Positions 16,072 to 26,738 of a stretch of 64,000 bases of DNA are shown here, in pieces (position 1 is the first letter of the stretch; the number at the start of each line of letters is the position of its first letter). A model generated the notes under the pieces. That model searched no databases, was not told where the DNA came from, and saw only the letters and a program-made list of their open reading frames with translations. The position numbers and the translations under genes were made by a program. The stretch is from contig NZ_RCDA01000001.1 in NCBI RefSeq assembly GCF_003664325.1, positions 1,428,866 through 1,492,865 on the forward strand, given 5' to 3'. This DNA is from Alkalispirillum mobile. GTDB lineage: Bacteria > Pseudomonadota > Gammaproteobacteria > Nitrococcales > Halorhodospiraceae.

Positions 16072-17730
16072 TCAACCGTCAGTGCCGGTGCGCGCCGCGG
16101 GCTGGTACTCCCCGGCCGGCCCTGCCGTGCCACGCGGTTCATGCAGGGTCTCACCAGCCTCGTCCATGCCCACCCAGGGCTCGGTGGGGGCCACCGTGCG
16201 GGTACCCGGACGCGGTGCGTAGCGCTCATGCTCCAGCGCCCTCACCAGCCCCAGCAACATGACCACCATGACGATGGAGAAGGGCAGCCCCGCCAGAATG
16301 ACCGCGGCCTGCAGGGTCTCCAGCCCACCGGCAACCAGCAGCACCCCGGTCAGCAGTGCCAGCACAACGCCCCAGATCACCCGGTGGATGGTGGGCGGGT
16401 CGGTGTCACCGTTCGCCAGGATGGTATTGATGACCAGGGTACCGGCGTTGGCCGAGGTGATCAGGTAGGTCGCGATCAGCAACGTTACCAGTACGGCTGC
16501 CCCCTGCCCCAGCAGGCCCAGCCCCATGCCCTCAATGGTGTGGAATATGGCGATAGAGACATCCTTGGAGACGGCCTCCACGACGCCCCCGGCGCCGAAC
16601 AGCTCCTGGTGCAACGCCGTGCCGCCGAACAGCCCGATCCAGACGAAAGTGATCACCGTGGGCATCAGGAGCACGCCCAGCATGAACTCGCGCAGGGTGC
16701 GCCCACGGGAAATCCGCGCGATGAACATGCCGACGAAGGGCGACCAGGCGATCCACCACCCCCAGAAGAAGACCGTCCACTCCGCCTGCCAGCCGGTGTC
16801 CTTGTTGGCGTGGGTGTAGAACGTCATGGCCAGCAGGTTCTGCAGGTACTCGCCGGTGGACTCGATGGTCAGGGCGAACAGATAGTGGGTCGGCCCGAAG
16901 AGCAGGAAGAAGAGCACGATCACCACGCTGAGCCAGAAGTTGGCCTCGGAGAGCATGCGCACCCCCCGCTTGACCCCCGAGACCACGGAGACCGTCGCAA
17001 TGAACATGATCACCGCGGTCACCCCCAACTGGAGGGTCAGCGTGGTGTCCAGATCGAACACCTGCCCCAGGCCGGTGTTCATCTGCTGCACCCCCAGGCC
17101 CAGGGTGGTCGCGATACCGAACACCGTGCCGAACACCGCCAGACTGTCCACCAGGTCGCCGATGGGGCCGTGAATCCGGTGCCCCAGGAAGGGGTAGAGC
17201 GCGGAGCGGATGGTCAGCGGCAGGTTGTGGCGAAAGCTGAAGTAGGCCAACACCAGGCCCACCAGCCCGAAGATCGACCACCCCGGCAGCCCCCAGTGGA
17301 AGAAGGTCAGGCGCATGGCCACCGCCGCCGACTCCGGGCTGCCGTCCGCAGCGAAGGGGTTGGCATCGAAGTGCATCACCGGCTCGGCGATACTCCAGAA
17401 GATGATGCCCACGCCGGTGCCCGCGGCGAACAGCATCGCCACCCAGGAAAAGGTGGTGAACTCCGGCCGCTCGGTGTCGCCCCCGAGCCGCACATTCTTG
17501 TACCGGCCCACACCGAGCCAGAGGCAGAAGACGAAAAAGATCGCCACCAGAATGACGTAGTACCACTCCAGGAAGGGGTTCAGCGTCTCCCGGGCGGTAC
17601 CGATGGCCGCTGCCGTCTGCTCCGTCCACCCGGCCCCCAGGGTCACCGAGACCAGCATCACCACGATGGTGATGATCGTGACCACGGGGTTCATACCCTT
17701 GAGCAGACCTGATTTCGCCTGTACCGCCAT
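16072..17730 (-). CDS. BCCT family transporter (betaine/carnitine/choline type)
   Basis: 552 residues with about twelve membrane spans. The family signature is present as a Trp-rich segment with WTVFFWGWWIAWSPFVG and ISRGRT. The substrate-region Gly motif is GTGVGIIFWSIAEP. Sodium- or proton-coupled uptake of a quaternary ammonium solute such as glycine betaine is expected, fitting osmoprotection; exact substrate unknown. The C terminus is short, without the long charged osmosensor tail of BetP. ATG 17730 is chosen because GAAGGA precedes it; 17769 is the other in-frame start. Confidence 0.92.
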   Translation of the reverse strand: MAVQAKSGLLKGMNPVVTIITIVVMLVSVTLGAGWTEQTAAAIGTARETLNPFLEWYYVILVAIFFVFCLWLGVGRYKNVRLGGDTERPEFTTFSWVAMLFAAGTGVGIIFWSIAEPVMHFDANPFAADGSPESAAVAMRLTFFHWGLPGWSIFGLVGLVLAYFSFRHNLPLTIRSALYPFLGHRIHGPIGDLVDSLAVFGTVFGIATTLGLGVQQMNTGLGQVFDLDTTLTLQLGVTAVIMFIATVSVVSGVKRGVRMLSEANFWLSVVIVLFFLLFGPTHYLFALTIESTGEYLQNLLAMTFYTHANKDTGWQAEWTVFFWGWWIAWSPFVGMFIARISRGRTLREFMLGVLLMPTVITFVWIGLFGGTALHQELFGAGGVVEAVSKDVSIAIFHTIEGMGLGLLGQGAAVLVTLLIATYLITSANAGTLVINTILANGDTDPPTIHRVIWGVVLALLTGVLLVAGGLETLQAAVILAGLPFSIVMVVMLLGLVRALEHERYAPRPGTRTVAPTEPWVGMDEAGETLHEPRGTAGPAGEYQPAARTGTDG

Positions 17731-17837
17731 GACTGTTGGATTCCTTCTGGTTTGTGGGCACCGGGGCACGCCGACGCAGCGCGTGGTAGGGTAACGCGAG
17801 TGCGACGCCGGCCACCAGAAACCGGACCCCTGATGCC

Positions 17838-19262
17838 ATGGAACCGCTCACCCTACTGCTGGCACTGTTGAGTATCGCCCAGGCCGTGGTCGGCCCCCTG
17901 GCCGCCGGGCACGCCCTGCTGAACAAGCGCGAGCCCTCGGTCGCCATGGCCTGGATCGCGGTCTGCCTGGCCTTCCCGGTGGCCGGCCCGCTGATCTACT
18001 TTTTCTTCGGCATCAACCGGGTCCGCACCCGGGCGCGCAAGCTGCTCTCGCCCGGCGCGGCCGCCCCCGATGTCAGTGACAAGCCCCCCTCCCCCTGCCC
18101 GACGGACGGTGCTCCGAGTTGCTCCGAGCTGGTCCGCAGCGCCGATGCCATCACCGGCCGCACCCTCTACCAGGGCAACCGTCTGGAACCCCTGCACGAC
18201 GGGGAGACCGCCTACCCCCGGATGCTGCAAGCCATAGAGGAGGCCCGGGAGCGGCTCTTTCTGAGCACCTACATCTTCAAGAGCGACCGGATCGGCCAGC
18301 GCTTCGTCCACGCTTTAAGCCAGGCGCACCGGCGCGGGGTGGATGTCCGCGTCCTCGTGGACGGGGTCGGCGAGTGGTATACCTTCCCCCACGTCAGTCG
18401 GTTGCTGCGCCGTGCCGGCGTCCGCCACGCCCGCTTTCTGGCCCCCCACCTGCTGCCGCCGGAGATTTATATCAACCTGCGCAACCACCGCAAGCTGCTG
18501 GTGGCCGACGGGCACATCGGGTTCACCGGTGGCATGAACATCAGTGACCACCACCTGACCAGCACCGGGGCCGGGCGCCGGCCGGTCCAGGACCTGCATT
18601 TCCGGGTCACCGGACCGGTGGTGGCCGATCTGGAGCAGGTGTTTCTGGAGGACTGGGCCTTTGCCACCGGCGACGAGAACCCGGTCCCCGAAGCCGCATT
18701 GGAGCACCACGGGCCCGCCGCCTGCCGCGCCATCGTGGACGGCCCCAACGAGGACCTGGACCGGCTGCTGATGATCATGGTGGCGGCCATCTCCGCCGCC
18801 CGGCAGTCGGTCTGGATCATGACCCCCTACTTCCTGCCGCCGCGCCCGCTGACCACCGCCCTGCAAGCGGCGGCGCTGCGAGGGGTGACGGTGAACATCC
18901 TGCTGCCGCGGCGCAGCAACCTGCCCTACGTGGACTGGGCGAGTCGCCACATGCTCTGGGAGCTGCTTCACTGGGGGGTGAAGGTCTGGTACCAGCCGGC
19001 ACCGTTCAACCACTCGAAACTGCTGGTCATTGACGACCACTACAGCCATCTGGGCTCGGCCAATCTGGACCCGCGCAGCCTGCGGTTGAACTTCGAACTC
19101 ACACTGGAGGCGCACGACCGCGAGTTCGCCGAGCAGATGGTGGCCCACTGCCGTAAAATCCAGGCGGTGAGCGAACCGGCCGTCGCCGACGAGTTGCACC
19201 AGCGCAGCCTGCCCGTGCGGGCACGGGACGCCCTCTTCTGGCTGCTCAGCCCCTACCTGTAG
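17838..19262 (+). CDS. cls: Cardiolipin synthase
   Basis: 474-residue membrane phospholipase D-family enzyme making cardiolipin from phosphatidylglycerol. Two N-terminal hydrophobic helices (PLDc_N) are followed by two HKD catalytic sites: HRKLLVADGHIGFTGG near residue 218 and HSKLLVIDDHYSHLGS near 392. Normal ClsA length. Cardiolipin is important in salt-adapted membranes. The next gene starts 10 bases downstream on the same strand. Confidence 0.95.
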   Translation: MEPLTLLLALLSIAQAVVGPLAAGHALLNKREPSVAMAWIAVCLAFPVAGPLIYFFFGINRVRTRARKLLSPGAAAPDVSDKPPSPCPTDGAPSCSELVRSADAITGRTLYQGNRLEPLHDGETAYPRMLQAIEEARERLFLSTYIFKSDRIGQRFVHALSQAHRRGVDVRVLVDGVGEWYTFPHVSRLLRRAGVRHARFLAPHLLPPEIYINLRNHRKLLVADGHIGFTGGMNISDHHLTSTGAGRRPVQDLHFRVTGPVVADLEQVFLEDWAFATGDENPVPEAALEHHGPAACRAIVDGPNEDLDRLLMIMVAAISAARQSVWIMTPYFLPPRPLTTALQAAALRGVTVNILLPRRSNLPYVDWASRHMLWELLHWGVKVWYQPAPFNHSKLLVIDDHYSHLGSANLDPRSLRLNFELTLEAHDREFAEQMVAHCRKIQAVSEPAVADELHQRSLPVRARDALFWLLSPYL

Positions 19263-19272
19263 AACGAGGACC

Positions 19273-20710
<1,438 letters not shown>

Positions 20711-20721
<11 letters not shown>

Positions 20722-21775
20722 CCCCCGCCACTACGCCCTCCCTGCCCTGGTGGCGCTGGCCCTTTACGTGGCCGGTACCGCCTGGGTCGGCGAACGGCAG
20801 CATTGGGTGGCCATCAGCCCCTATCCCAGCGAGCACTTCATGGCGCTGGCCACCCACCCGGATGGCCGCTTTTTTGCCGGAGCGCAGTCGGGCGCGGTGC
20901 TGGAACGCGGCCCCGCTGGCGACTGGCAGCTGCACAACACCGGGCTACCCGCCATCACCTGGCTGCGGCCGGACGGCGATGGCCTGATCGCCGGCACCAT
21001 CGCCGGCGTCTACCACTCCACGGACGGGCGGGACTGGCAACCGGTAGAAGACGGACTCCCGGATGACCTCTGGGTGCTGCAGTTCGAGCCCCTGCCTGAC
21101 AGCCTGACCCTGCTCAGCCCCGACCGGGGCCTGTTCCGGCGCGGCACCGACGGCCAATGGCAGGCCGATCACCGCCGCGGCCTGCCCCCCGGCGTGCACA
21201 TCTATCACTACGCCCGCGACCACCAGGGCGGCGACCACGTGGGCACCGTGGGCGAAGGGGCCTGGTACCGTGAACACACCGATGCCGACTGGCAACCCAA
21301 CCGCGAGGGCCTGCACCGCAACGCCCGCGGTTTCAGCCTGCTGGCACGCGAGGGCGGCGTGATCCTGGGTAGCGACCGGGGCGCCTGGTGGCAGGCGGCC
21401 CCGGGCCAGCGCTGGCACGCCCTGGGCACCGGGCAGCACGGCTTCCGGGTGCTGGACCTGGCCGTGGACGACCAGGACCGCGTCTGGGCGGCCAGCGACG
21501 AGGGTATTTGGGTGGCGCGCGAGAGCGACCCGGATGGCCGCCCCACCCCCTGGGAGAATGTCCCCGTCCGCGACGGCCCGCAGGCGCCGGTAAGCCGGTT
21601 CCATATCACCGACGACCACCACCTGGCCGCCGCCGGGGCCATCTACCGGCTGGAGCGGGACACCAGCCACCGGGTGCCCGTTCTGGTCATGGCATTGCTG
21701 GCAGCCGTCCTCACCTGGGGTATCATGCAGCTGCCGGCGATCACCAGCCGAAACACCCCTTCCGGTCACCGATGA
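20711..21775 (+). CDS. Membrane-anchored beta-propeller-like protein, unknown function
   Basis: 354 residues with an N-terminal hydrophobic helix, a large exported domain and a C-terminal hydrophobic helix (VPVLVMALLAAVLTWGIMQL), so both ends are probably in the inner membrane. The middle holds repeats of about 40 residues with G-x-x-x-G-T-xx-G-V-Y-x-S-x-D-G-x-x-W and related forms, like BNR/sialidase-type propeller blades. No catalytic residues recognised. The 11-base overlap with the FAD dehydrogenase implies coupled translation and perhaps a shared pathway. Confidence 0.7.
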
Positions 21776-21797
21776 CACCACATGGACGCCGCCGCTT

Positions 21798-22685
21798 ATG
21801 AGACTGCCCTGCCGTCTGCTGCCCCTGCTTGCCACCCTGCTCCTGATCAGCGCCTGCGCCAGTAATGGCAATGGGCCCGAGCCGGAAGCCGGCACAAGCA
21901 ACCCCACCGGTGAAGGCGGCGATGCCACCCTTGCCGATGAGGCCTGGGATGAGGACTGGGATGACTGGGACGATGACCCCGGCACCGCCGACCCGCTGGA
22001 GCGTTACAACCGGGCGGTGTTCACCTTCAACGAGTTCTTCGACCGCACCGTGGCGCGGCCGGTGGCCACCGGTTACGTGCAAACGGTTCCGGAGCCGGGG
22101 CGCAACCGGGTCACCAACTTCTTCGCCAACCTGCGGGAGCCGGTCAACGTGGTCAACCACAGCCTGCAGGGCGACGCCGGTGCCGCCACCGAGGGCACAC
22201 TGCGCTTTCTCTTCAACTCCACCTTTGGCCTGCTCGGCCTCTTCGACGTGGCCGGCGCCATGGGCCTGGAGCGGCAACGCACGGACTTCGGTCTCACCCT
22301 GGGCACCTGGGGCGTAGACACCGGGCCCTACCTGGTGCTGCCCTTCCTGGGTCCCAGCAACGTCCGCGACGCCAGCGGCCTTGGGGTCCAGTTCGTGACC
22401 CGTGAATACACCGGCCCGCTGCACTGGACCGACCAGGAGCGCGACGTACGCTGGTCGCTGGCTGCGCTCAACGTGGTCGACATCCGGGCCCGGCTCCTGC
22501 CCGCCACCCGCATCATGGAAGAAAGTGGCGCCGACCCTTACGTCTTCATGCGCGAGTCCTACCTGCAGCAGCGGGCTCGGCGCCTGGCCGGCCCGGATGA
22601 CGACGGCTGGGGCGACGAATGGGACGATGAGTGGGATGATGGCGACGACGGCTGGGATGATGAATGGGAAGAGGACCCGGACTGA
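21798..22685 (+). CDS. mlaA: MlaA (VacJ) outer-membrane lipoprotein
   Basis: Lipoprotein with lipobox LISAC (Cys 20). The MlaA domain is clear: DPLERYNRAVFTFNEFFDR, NFFANLREPVNVVNHSLQG, FGLTLGTWGVDTGPYLVLPFLGPS. MlaA works with OmpC/F-type porins to remove phospholipids from the outer leaflet and pass them to MlaC. Unusually, a Trp/Asp/Glu-rich linker precedes the domain (about residues 48-61) and a similar tail of about 28 residues ends the protein. The other mla genes are not here. Confidence 0.93.
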   Translation: MRLPCRLLPLLATLLLISACASNGNGPEPEAGTSNPTGEGGDATLADEAWDEDWDDWDDDPGTADPLERYNRAVFTFNEFFDRTVARPVATGYVQTVPEPGRNRVTNFFANLREPVNVVNHSLQGDAGAATEGTLRFLFNSTFGLLGLFDVAGAMGLERQRTDFGLTLGTWGVDTGPYLVLPFLGPSNVRDASGLGVQFVTREYTGPLHWTDQERDVRWSLAALNVVDIRARLLPATRIMEESGADPYVFMRESYLQQRARRLAGPDDDGWGDEWDDEWDDGDDGWDDEWEEDPD

Positions 22686-22758
22686 ACCGGTTTGCCACCT
22701 GAGTTAAACTTCAGGGGAATGGCATGAGGTGACAGGCGCGCCGCGCCGGGAGGGTCCC

Positions 22759-23061
22759 ATGCTTCAGGTACCACCGCTGGTGGATCCGGTGCGCAACGCG
22801 CCCAAGCCCCGCACCCCGCCGACCATCGAGGGGGTGCTGGCCGTCAGCCCCTACCCCCGGGTGCATCGCAAAGAACAGGAAGACCGCGAGCAGGAGCACG
22901 GCGGCGAACGGTTCGCGGAGGCCGGTGGCCAACGGCGCACGGCCAGCGGCCCGCCGACCGCCCGCCAGGCGTCCCCCAGAAGGGATTCCGACCGCACCGA
23001 CGACGACGCGCCCAGCGCGCCGCGGGACCCGCCATCGCTGGGCATCGATGAATATGCCTGA
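22759..23061 (+). CDS. Hypothetical protein, 100 residues
   Basis: I do not recognise this protein. A clear GGAGG lies before ATG 22759, and the frame shows the high third-position GC of its neighbours, which supports it as a real gene. The product is Pro- and Arg-rich with charged low-complexity stretches and no signal peptide or membrane helix, so much of it is probably disordered. Its stop overlaps the start of the exported DUF2845 protein by 14 bases. Confidence 0.6.
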   Translation: MLQVPPLVDPVRNAPKPRTPPTIEGVLAVSPYPRVHRKEQEDREQEHGGERFAEAGGQRRTASGPPTARQASPRRDSDRTDDDAPSAPRDPPSLGIDEYA

Positions 23062-23656
23062 CCACCCCGCCCCCCGACTGCCCCTCCGCCAGCCCGCGCT
23101 GCTTACCCTCGGGCTGCTGCTCCTGCTGGCCCTGGCCCTGCCCGCGGACGCCAGCATGCGCTGCGGGTCGCGCCTGGTCTCCACCGGCGACCGGGAATAC
23201 GACGTCCGCTCCGCCTGCGGTGAACCCGACCACATCAGCCACGTCTGGACGAGCTACATCCCGAGTCGCGGCTGGATCGCTGAAGAAGAGGTCTGGTACT
23301 ACAATCGCGGCCCCAACCAGCTGATGCGGGTCCTGCGGTTCCGCCAGGGCCGCCTGCGCGACATCTCCACCGGTGGGTACGGGTTCCACCCCGACAGCAG
23401 TGGCTCCTGTCGGCCGCGCGACCTCCAGCAGGACATGACCGAGTTGGAACTGCTGGCGCGCTGCGGCGAACCCGCCTCGGTGACCGTCCGCCGCCGGGGC
23501 AGCAGCGGCCACCCCCGCAACCCCTGGCACGGCGGACCGGACCGGGTGGTGGAGGAGTGGATTTACGATTTCGGGCCGCAGCACTTCTACCGCGTGGTCA
23601 CGCTCCACCGTGGCGAGGTGGAAGCGGTGGAGCGTGGCGAACGCCACGGGAACTGA
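23048..23656 (+). CDS. Exported DUF2845 protein
   Basis: 202 residues. A signal peptide (hydrophobic Leu/Ala stretch to about residue 35, ending ADA) is followed by two copies of the DUF2845 unit. The first begins MRCGSRLVSTGDREYDVRSACGEPD, the second LQQDMTELELLARCGEPASV; each ends in an aromatic strand (EVWYYNRGP, EEWIYDFGP). Periplasmic, function unknown. It overlaps the preceding small gene and is followed 19 bases later by the cyclotransferase-like gene. Confidence 0.82.
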   Translation: MNMPDHPAPRLPLRQPALLTLGLLLLLALALPADASMRCGSRLVSTGDREYDVRSACGEPDHISHVWTSYIPSRGWIAEEEVWYYNRGPNQLMRVLRFRQGRLRDISTGGYGFHPDSSGSCRPRDLQQDMTELELLARCGEPASVTVRRRGSSGHPRNPWHGGPDRVVEEWIYDFGPQHFYRVVTLHRGEVEAVERGERHGN

Positions 23657-23675
23657 ACCACGACCGTTACCGCTT

Positions 23676-24074
23676 ATGAGACCGCGCGAACTGTTCGTCT
23701 ACGGCACGCTGATCCACGGTGCACTGGACCCGACGGTGCAAAACGCGCTTTCGCAACACGCCCGCCCGGGGCCCATCGCCCGGGTGCGCGGCGAACTGCT
23801 CGATCTGGGCGACTTCCCGGGCGCCATCCCCGCCACCCGCGGCCAAAGCCGCATCCACGGCCAACTGCTCACCCTGCTCCGTCCGGCGCCGTTGTTGCCC
23901 GTCCTGGATGCCTACGAGGGGGTCGACCCCAGCCACCCCGGGCGCGGCCTGTACCGGCGCGAAATCGTTCGGGCGCACCCCCGGGACGGGCCACCCCGGC
24001 CGGCCTGGATCTACTGGCTGAACCGGGTACCGCCCGGGGCGGTGCGCCTGCCGGATGGCCGTTGGGCGCCCTGA
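23676..24074 (+). CDS. Gamma-glutamylcyclotransferase-fold (AIG2/GGCT-like) protein
   Basis: 132 residues with the fold hallmarks FVYGTLIHG at the N terminus and LDAYEGVDP, whose Glu is the catalytic acid of the family. It may cleave gamma-glutamyl compounds, but substrates vary across the family. ATG 23676 is the first in-frame Met. It ends 2 bases from the convergent ctaB stop. Confidence 0.82.
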   Translation: MRPRELFVYGTLIHGALDPTVQNALSQHARPGPIARVRGELLDLGDFPGAIPATRGQSRIHGQLLTLLRPAPLLPVLDAYEGVDPSHPGRGLYRREIVRAHPRDGPPRPAWIYWLNRVPPGAVRLPDGRWAP

Positions 24075-24075
24075 A

Positions 24076-25005
24076 TCAGGCGCCCAGCAGCACCGGGAGT
24101 TGGCGATCCACCAGCAGGGCCGCGAAAAGACCGAACAGGTAGATGATGGAGAAGCGGAACGAGCGCATCGGGATGCGCGGGCCTGGCGCGGTCACCATGC
24201 GGATATTGAGCATCAGGTACCAGCCGCCCAGCCCGATCGCCGCCGCCAGGTAGAGCCAGCCGCCCATGAAGGTGGCCCAGGGCAGCAGACTCACCGCCAG
24301 CAACAGCACCGTGTAAAGCAGCACCTGCCAGCGCGTGAAACGCTCGCCGTACACCACCGGCAGCATGGGCACATCGGCGCGCTCGTAATCCTTCAACCGG
24401 GCGATCGCCAGGGCCCAGAAATGGGGCGGGGTCCAGACGAAGACGATCAGGAACAGCAGCAGCGCATGGGCGTCCACGCTGCCGGTCACCGCCGTCCAGC
24501 CCAGCAGCGGCGGGGCCGCGCCCGCCGCACCCCCGATCACTATGTTCTGCGGCGTCGCCCGCTTGAGGTAGAGGGTGTAGACCAATGCATAACCGATCAG
24601 CGAGGCAAAGGTCAGCACGGCGGTCAGGGGATTGACCCACGCCGCCAGCATCCCCAGCCCGACCACGCCCAGCAGGGCAGCGAAGGCCAGCACCTGCAGC
24701 GGGCGCAAGTGCCCGGTGGGCAGTGGCCGGTTACGGGTCCGCGCCATGATGGCATCGATCCGCTGGTCCGCCAGGTGGTTAAGCGCGGCGGCGGAGCCTG
24801 CGGCCAACGCGATACCCAGACTACCGACGGTGAGCGCAACCCAGGGCACCTGGCCCGGGCTGGCCAGGAACATGCCGACGATGGCGGTGAACACCATCAG
24901 CACAACCACCCTCGGCTTGGTCAGGGCCAGGTAGTCCCGCCAATGGGCCTGCACCCCCGCCACCGGGGCTATCGCCTGCTGCAAACTCTCCGCGCGACTC
25001 TTCAT
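24076..25005 (-). CDS. ctaB: Protoheme IX farnesyltransferase (heme O synthase)
   Basis: 309-residue UbiA-family prenyltransferase with about nine membrane spans; it converts heme B to heme O, the first step toward heme A. The prenyl-diphosphate site is NHLADQRIDAIMARTRNRPLP. ATG 25005 has GGGGG ahead of it; 25023 is another in-frame start. Last gene of the oxidase assembly run, 27 bases after ctaA. Confidence 0.93.
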   Translation of the reverse strand: MKSRAESLQQAIAPVAGVQAHWRDYLALTKPRVVVLMVFTAIVGMFLASPGQVPWVALTVGSLGIALAAGSAAALNHLADQRIDAIMARTRNRPLPTGHLRPLQVLAFAALLGVVGLGMLAAWVNPLTAVLTFASLIGYALVYTLYLKRATPQNIVIGGAAGAAPPLLGWTAVTGSVDAHALLLFLIVFVWTPPHFWALAIARLKDYERADVPMLPVVYGERFTRWQVLLYTVLLLAVSLLPWATFMGGWLYLAAAIGLGGWYLMLNIRMVTAPGPRIPMRSFRFSIIYLFGLFAALLVDRQLPVLLGA

Positions 25006-25032
25006 GGCAATCCCCCAACCCAATGGTCTAAC

Positions 25033-26115
25033 CTAACCCGATGGCTGTTGCAGGGTCCCGCTGCCCGGCGTGACCGGTGAACGGGCCCACGCCCCCGCAG
25101 ACGCTCGGCGCGCCGCGGGGGCAAAAAGCAGGTGAATGACATTAACTGTGGCCAGCAGCAACAGCGCCGCCCCGGCCGTATGGGCGGCGGCCAGCCAGAG
25201 GGGCAGCGACAACAGCACGTTGGCGGCCCCGATGATGAACTGCACCCCGACCAGTGCCAGCATCCAGCCGGCGCCCCGGCGCAGCCCCGGATGGTCACTG
25301 GCCCGGAGCAGACCGATGGCGAAGGCGGCCACCAGCCCCACCACCACCACGGCCCCGATACGGTGGGCCAGTTGAATGGCCACCCGAGCCGGGTTGTCCA
25401 GAATGCCGAACTCGTAGTTGACCCCCAGCCCGCGCCAAAGCACAAAGGCCTCGCCGAAGTCCGCCCGCGGCCACCAGGCCCCGTTGCAGGTGGGGAAGTC
25501 GGTGCAGGCCAGCGCCGCATAGTTGGCGCTCACCCAGCCGCCGAGGGCGATCTGCGCCGCCACCGCCACCAGCACCAGGACGCCGGCCGCGCGCATGGTG
25601 CCACTGACCTCCGGCACCCGTAGTGACATCCCGACCCGTCGACTCCGCAGCCAGGTCCACCAGAGCATGGCCAGCACGGTCATGCCACCCAGGAGGTGCG
25701 CGACCACCACGATGGGCTTCAGCTGCCAAGTCACCGTCCAGGCGCCGAGCACCGACTGGAACAGCACCACGAACAGCAGCGCGACCGGCAGTGCCACCGG
25801 TTGCTCCGGGTCGTGGCGACGGCGCCAGGCGAGAATGGCCAGCGCCAGGATCATCAACCCCAGCAGCCCCGCCACGTACCGGTGGCCCATCTCCCACCAG
25901 CCCTTGGCCACTTCCACCGGGCGTTCGGGAAAGGCGAGATTCGCCTGGGCGATGGCCTGCTCGCTCTGCGGTACGGTCAGCAACCCGTAGCAGCCGGGCC
26001 AGTCCGGACAGCCCAGGCCGGCATCCATCAGCCGCACGGTGGCGCCGACCACCACCACCATGAAGGTCCAGACGGTGAGCAGCAGCGCCAGCCGCTGGAA
26101 GCGTGTGCGGCCCAT
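25033..26115 (-). CDS. ctaA: Heme A synthase CtaA/Cox15
   Basis: 360-residue polytopic protein that oxidises heme O to heme A. Conserved features include VGATVRLMDAGLGCPDWPGCYG with a Cys pair in the first periplasmic loop, EMGHRYVAGLLG with a heme-ligand His, and further His in VAHLLGG, LAHRIGA and AAHTAGA. The start codon overlaps the stop of the SCO-like gene (TGATG), so the genes are translationally coupled. Confidence 0.93.
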   Translation of the reverse strand: MGRTRFQRLALLLTVWTFMVVVVGATVRLMDAGLGCPDWPGCYGLLTVPQSEQAIAQANLAFPERPVEVAKGWWEMGHRYVAGLLGLMILALAILAWRRRHDPEQPVALPVALLFVVLFQSVLGAWTVTWQLKPIVVVAHLLGGMTVLAMLWWTWLRSRRVGMSLRVPEVSGTMRAAGVLVLVAVAAQIALGGWVSANYAALACTDFPTCNGAWWPRADFGEAFVLWRGLGVNYEFGILDNPARVAIQLAHRIGAVVVVGLVAAFAIGLLRASDHPGLRRGAGWMLALVGVQFIIGAANVLLSLPLWLAAAHTAGAALLLLATVNVIHLLFAPAARRASAGAWARSPVTPGSGTLQQPSG

Positions 26116-26738
26116 CACGTCCCCTCCCCGCGGCGGCGTTCAGCCTCGCGGTCCGTGGCGCGCAACAGGCGGCGCACGTCAGACAGCACGCCGCTGCCAT
26201 CCAGGGGCAGCGGATAGGCCATCATCCGCTCGCCGGCCGGGTCCACCAGGTGCACCCGCACCCCCTCGCTGCCGCTCTCGCCTGCCGGTGCAAACCCCTC
26301 TGCCCCGTGGCGCAGCAGGCGCAGGCTGTCCGTCTCGCCCAGGCCGTTCAGCGCGGGTCGTTCGGCGCCCTCCGGCAACACCAACAGGGTCTGCACCCGG
26401 TCCGCCTCGTGGTTCAGGGCCACGCGCACCCGCACCAGGGTATCCAGCACCGACTGACAGGCCTCGTCACAGGGACCGTCCGCCACCAGCATCATGCTCC
26501 AGCGACCGCGCAGTTCCCGCTCCGGCAGAGGGCTGCCGTCCTCCTGCGCCAGGCTCGCCGCGGCCACCGGTTCCGGCGGATCGACGAACTGGCCGTGGTT
26601 GCCCAGGCTGCCGGGCCGCCAGTCGCTCAGCACCAGCAACCAGGCCACGGCGATGGGCCCGAAGAACAGCAGGGCGATGCCCAGCAACTGCCAGCGCCCC
26701 CGGCCGGGTGCCGGGGCAAGGGACTTATCTTCCGTCAT
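26115..26738 (-). CDS. SCO-like thioredoxin-fold protein, oxidase assembly
   Basis: 207 residues with one N-terminal membrane helix and a periplasmic domain containing CDEAC (near residue 88-92). This is the Cys-x3-Cys spacing of SCO copper chaperones, after a strand like that of the thioredoxin fold. The third SCO ligand, a C-terminal His in a conserved loop, is not obvious. It lies between surf1 and ctaA and overlaps both, so a role in CuA or heme insertion is likely; the degenerate site leaves the activity open. Confidence 0.75.
   Translation of the reverse strand: MTEDKSLAPAPGRGRWQLLGIALLFFGPIAVAWLLVLSDWRPGSLGNHGQFVDPPEPVAAASLAQEDGSPLPERELRGRWSMMLVADGPCDEACQSVLDTLVRVRVALNHEADRVQTLLVLPEGAERPALNGLGETDSLRLLRHGAEGFAPAGESGSEGVRVHLVDPAGERMMAYPLPLDGSGVLSDVRRLLRATDREAERRRGEGT

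Noticed and set aside
16042-17712. A 556-codon plus-strand frame opposite the BCCT transporter
   Set aside because: No recognisable domain and repetitive composition; mirror of the membrane-protein codons.
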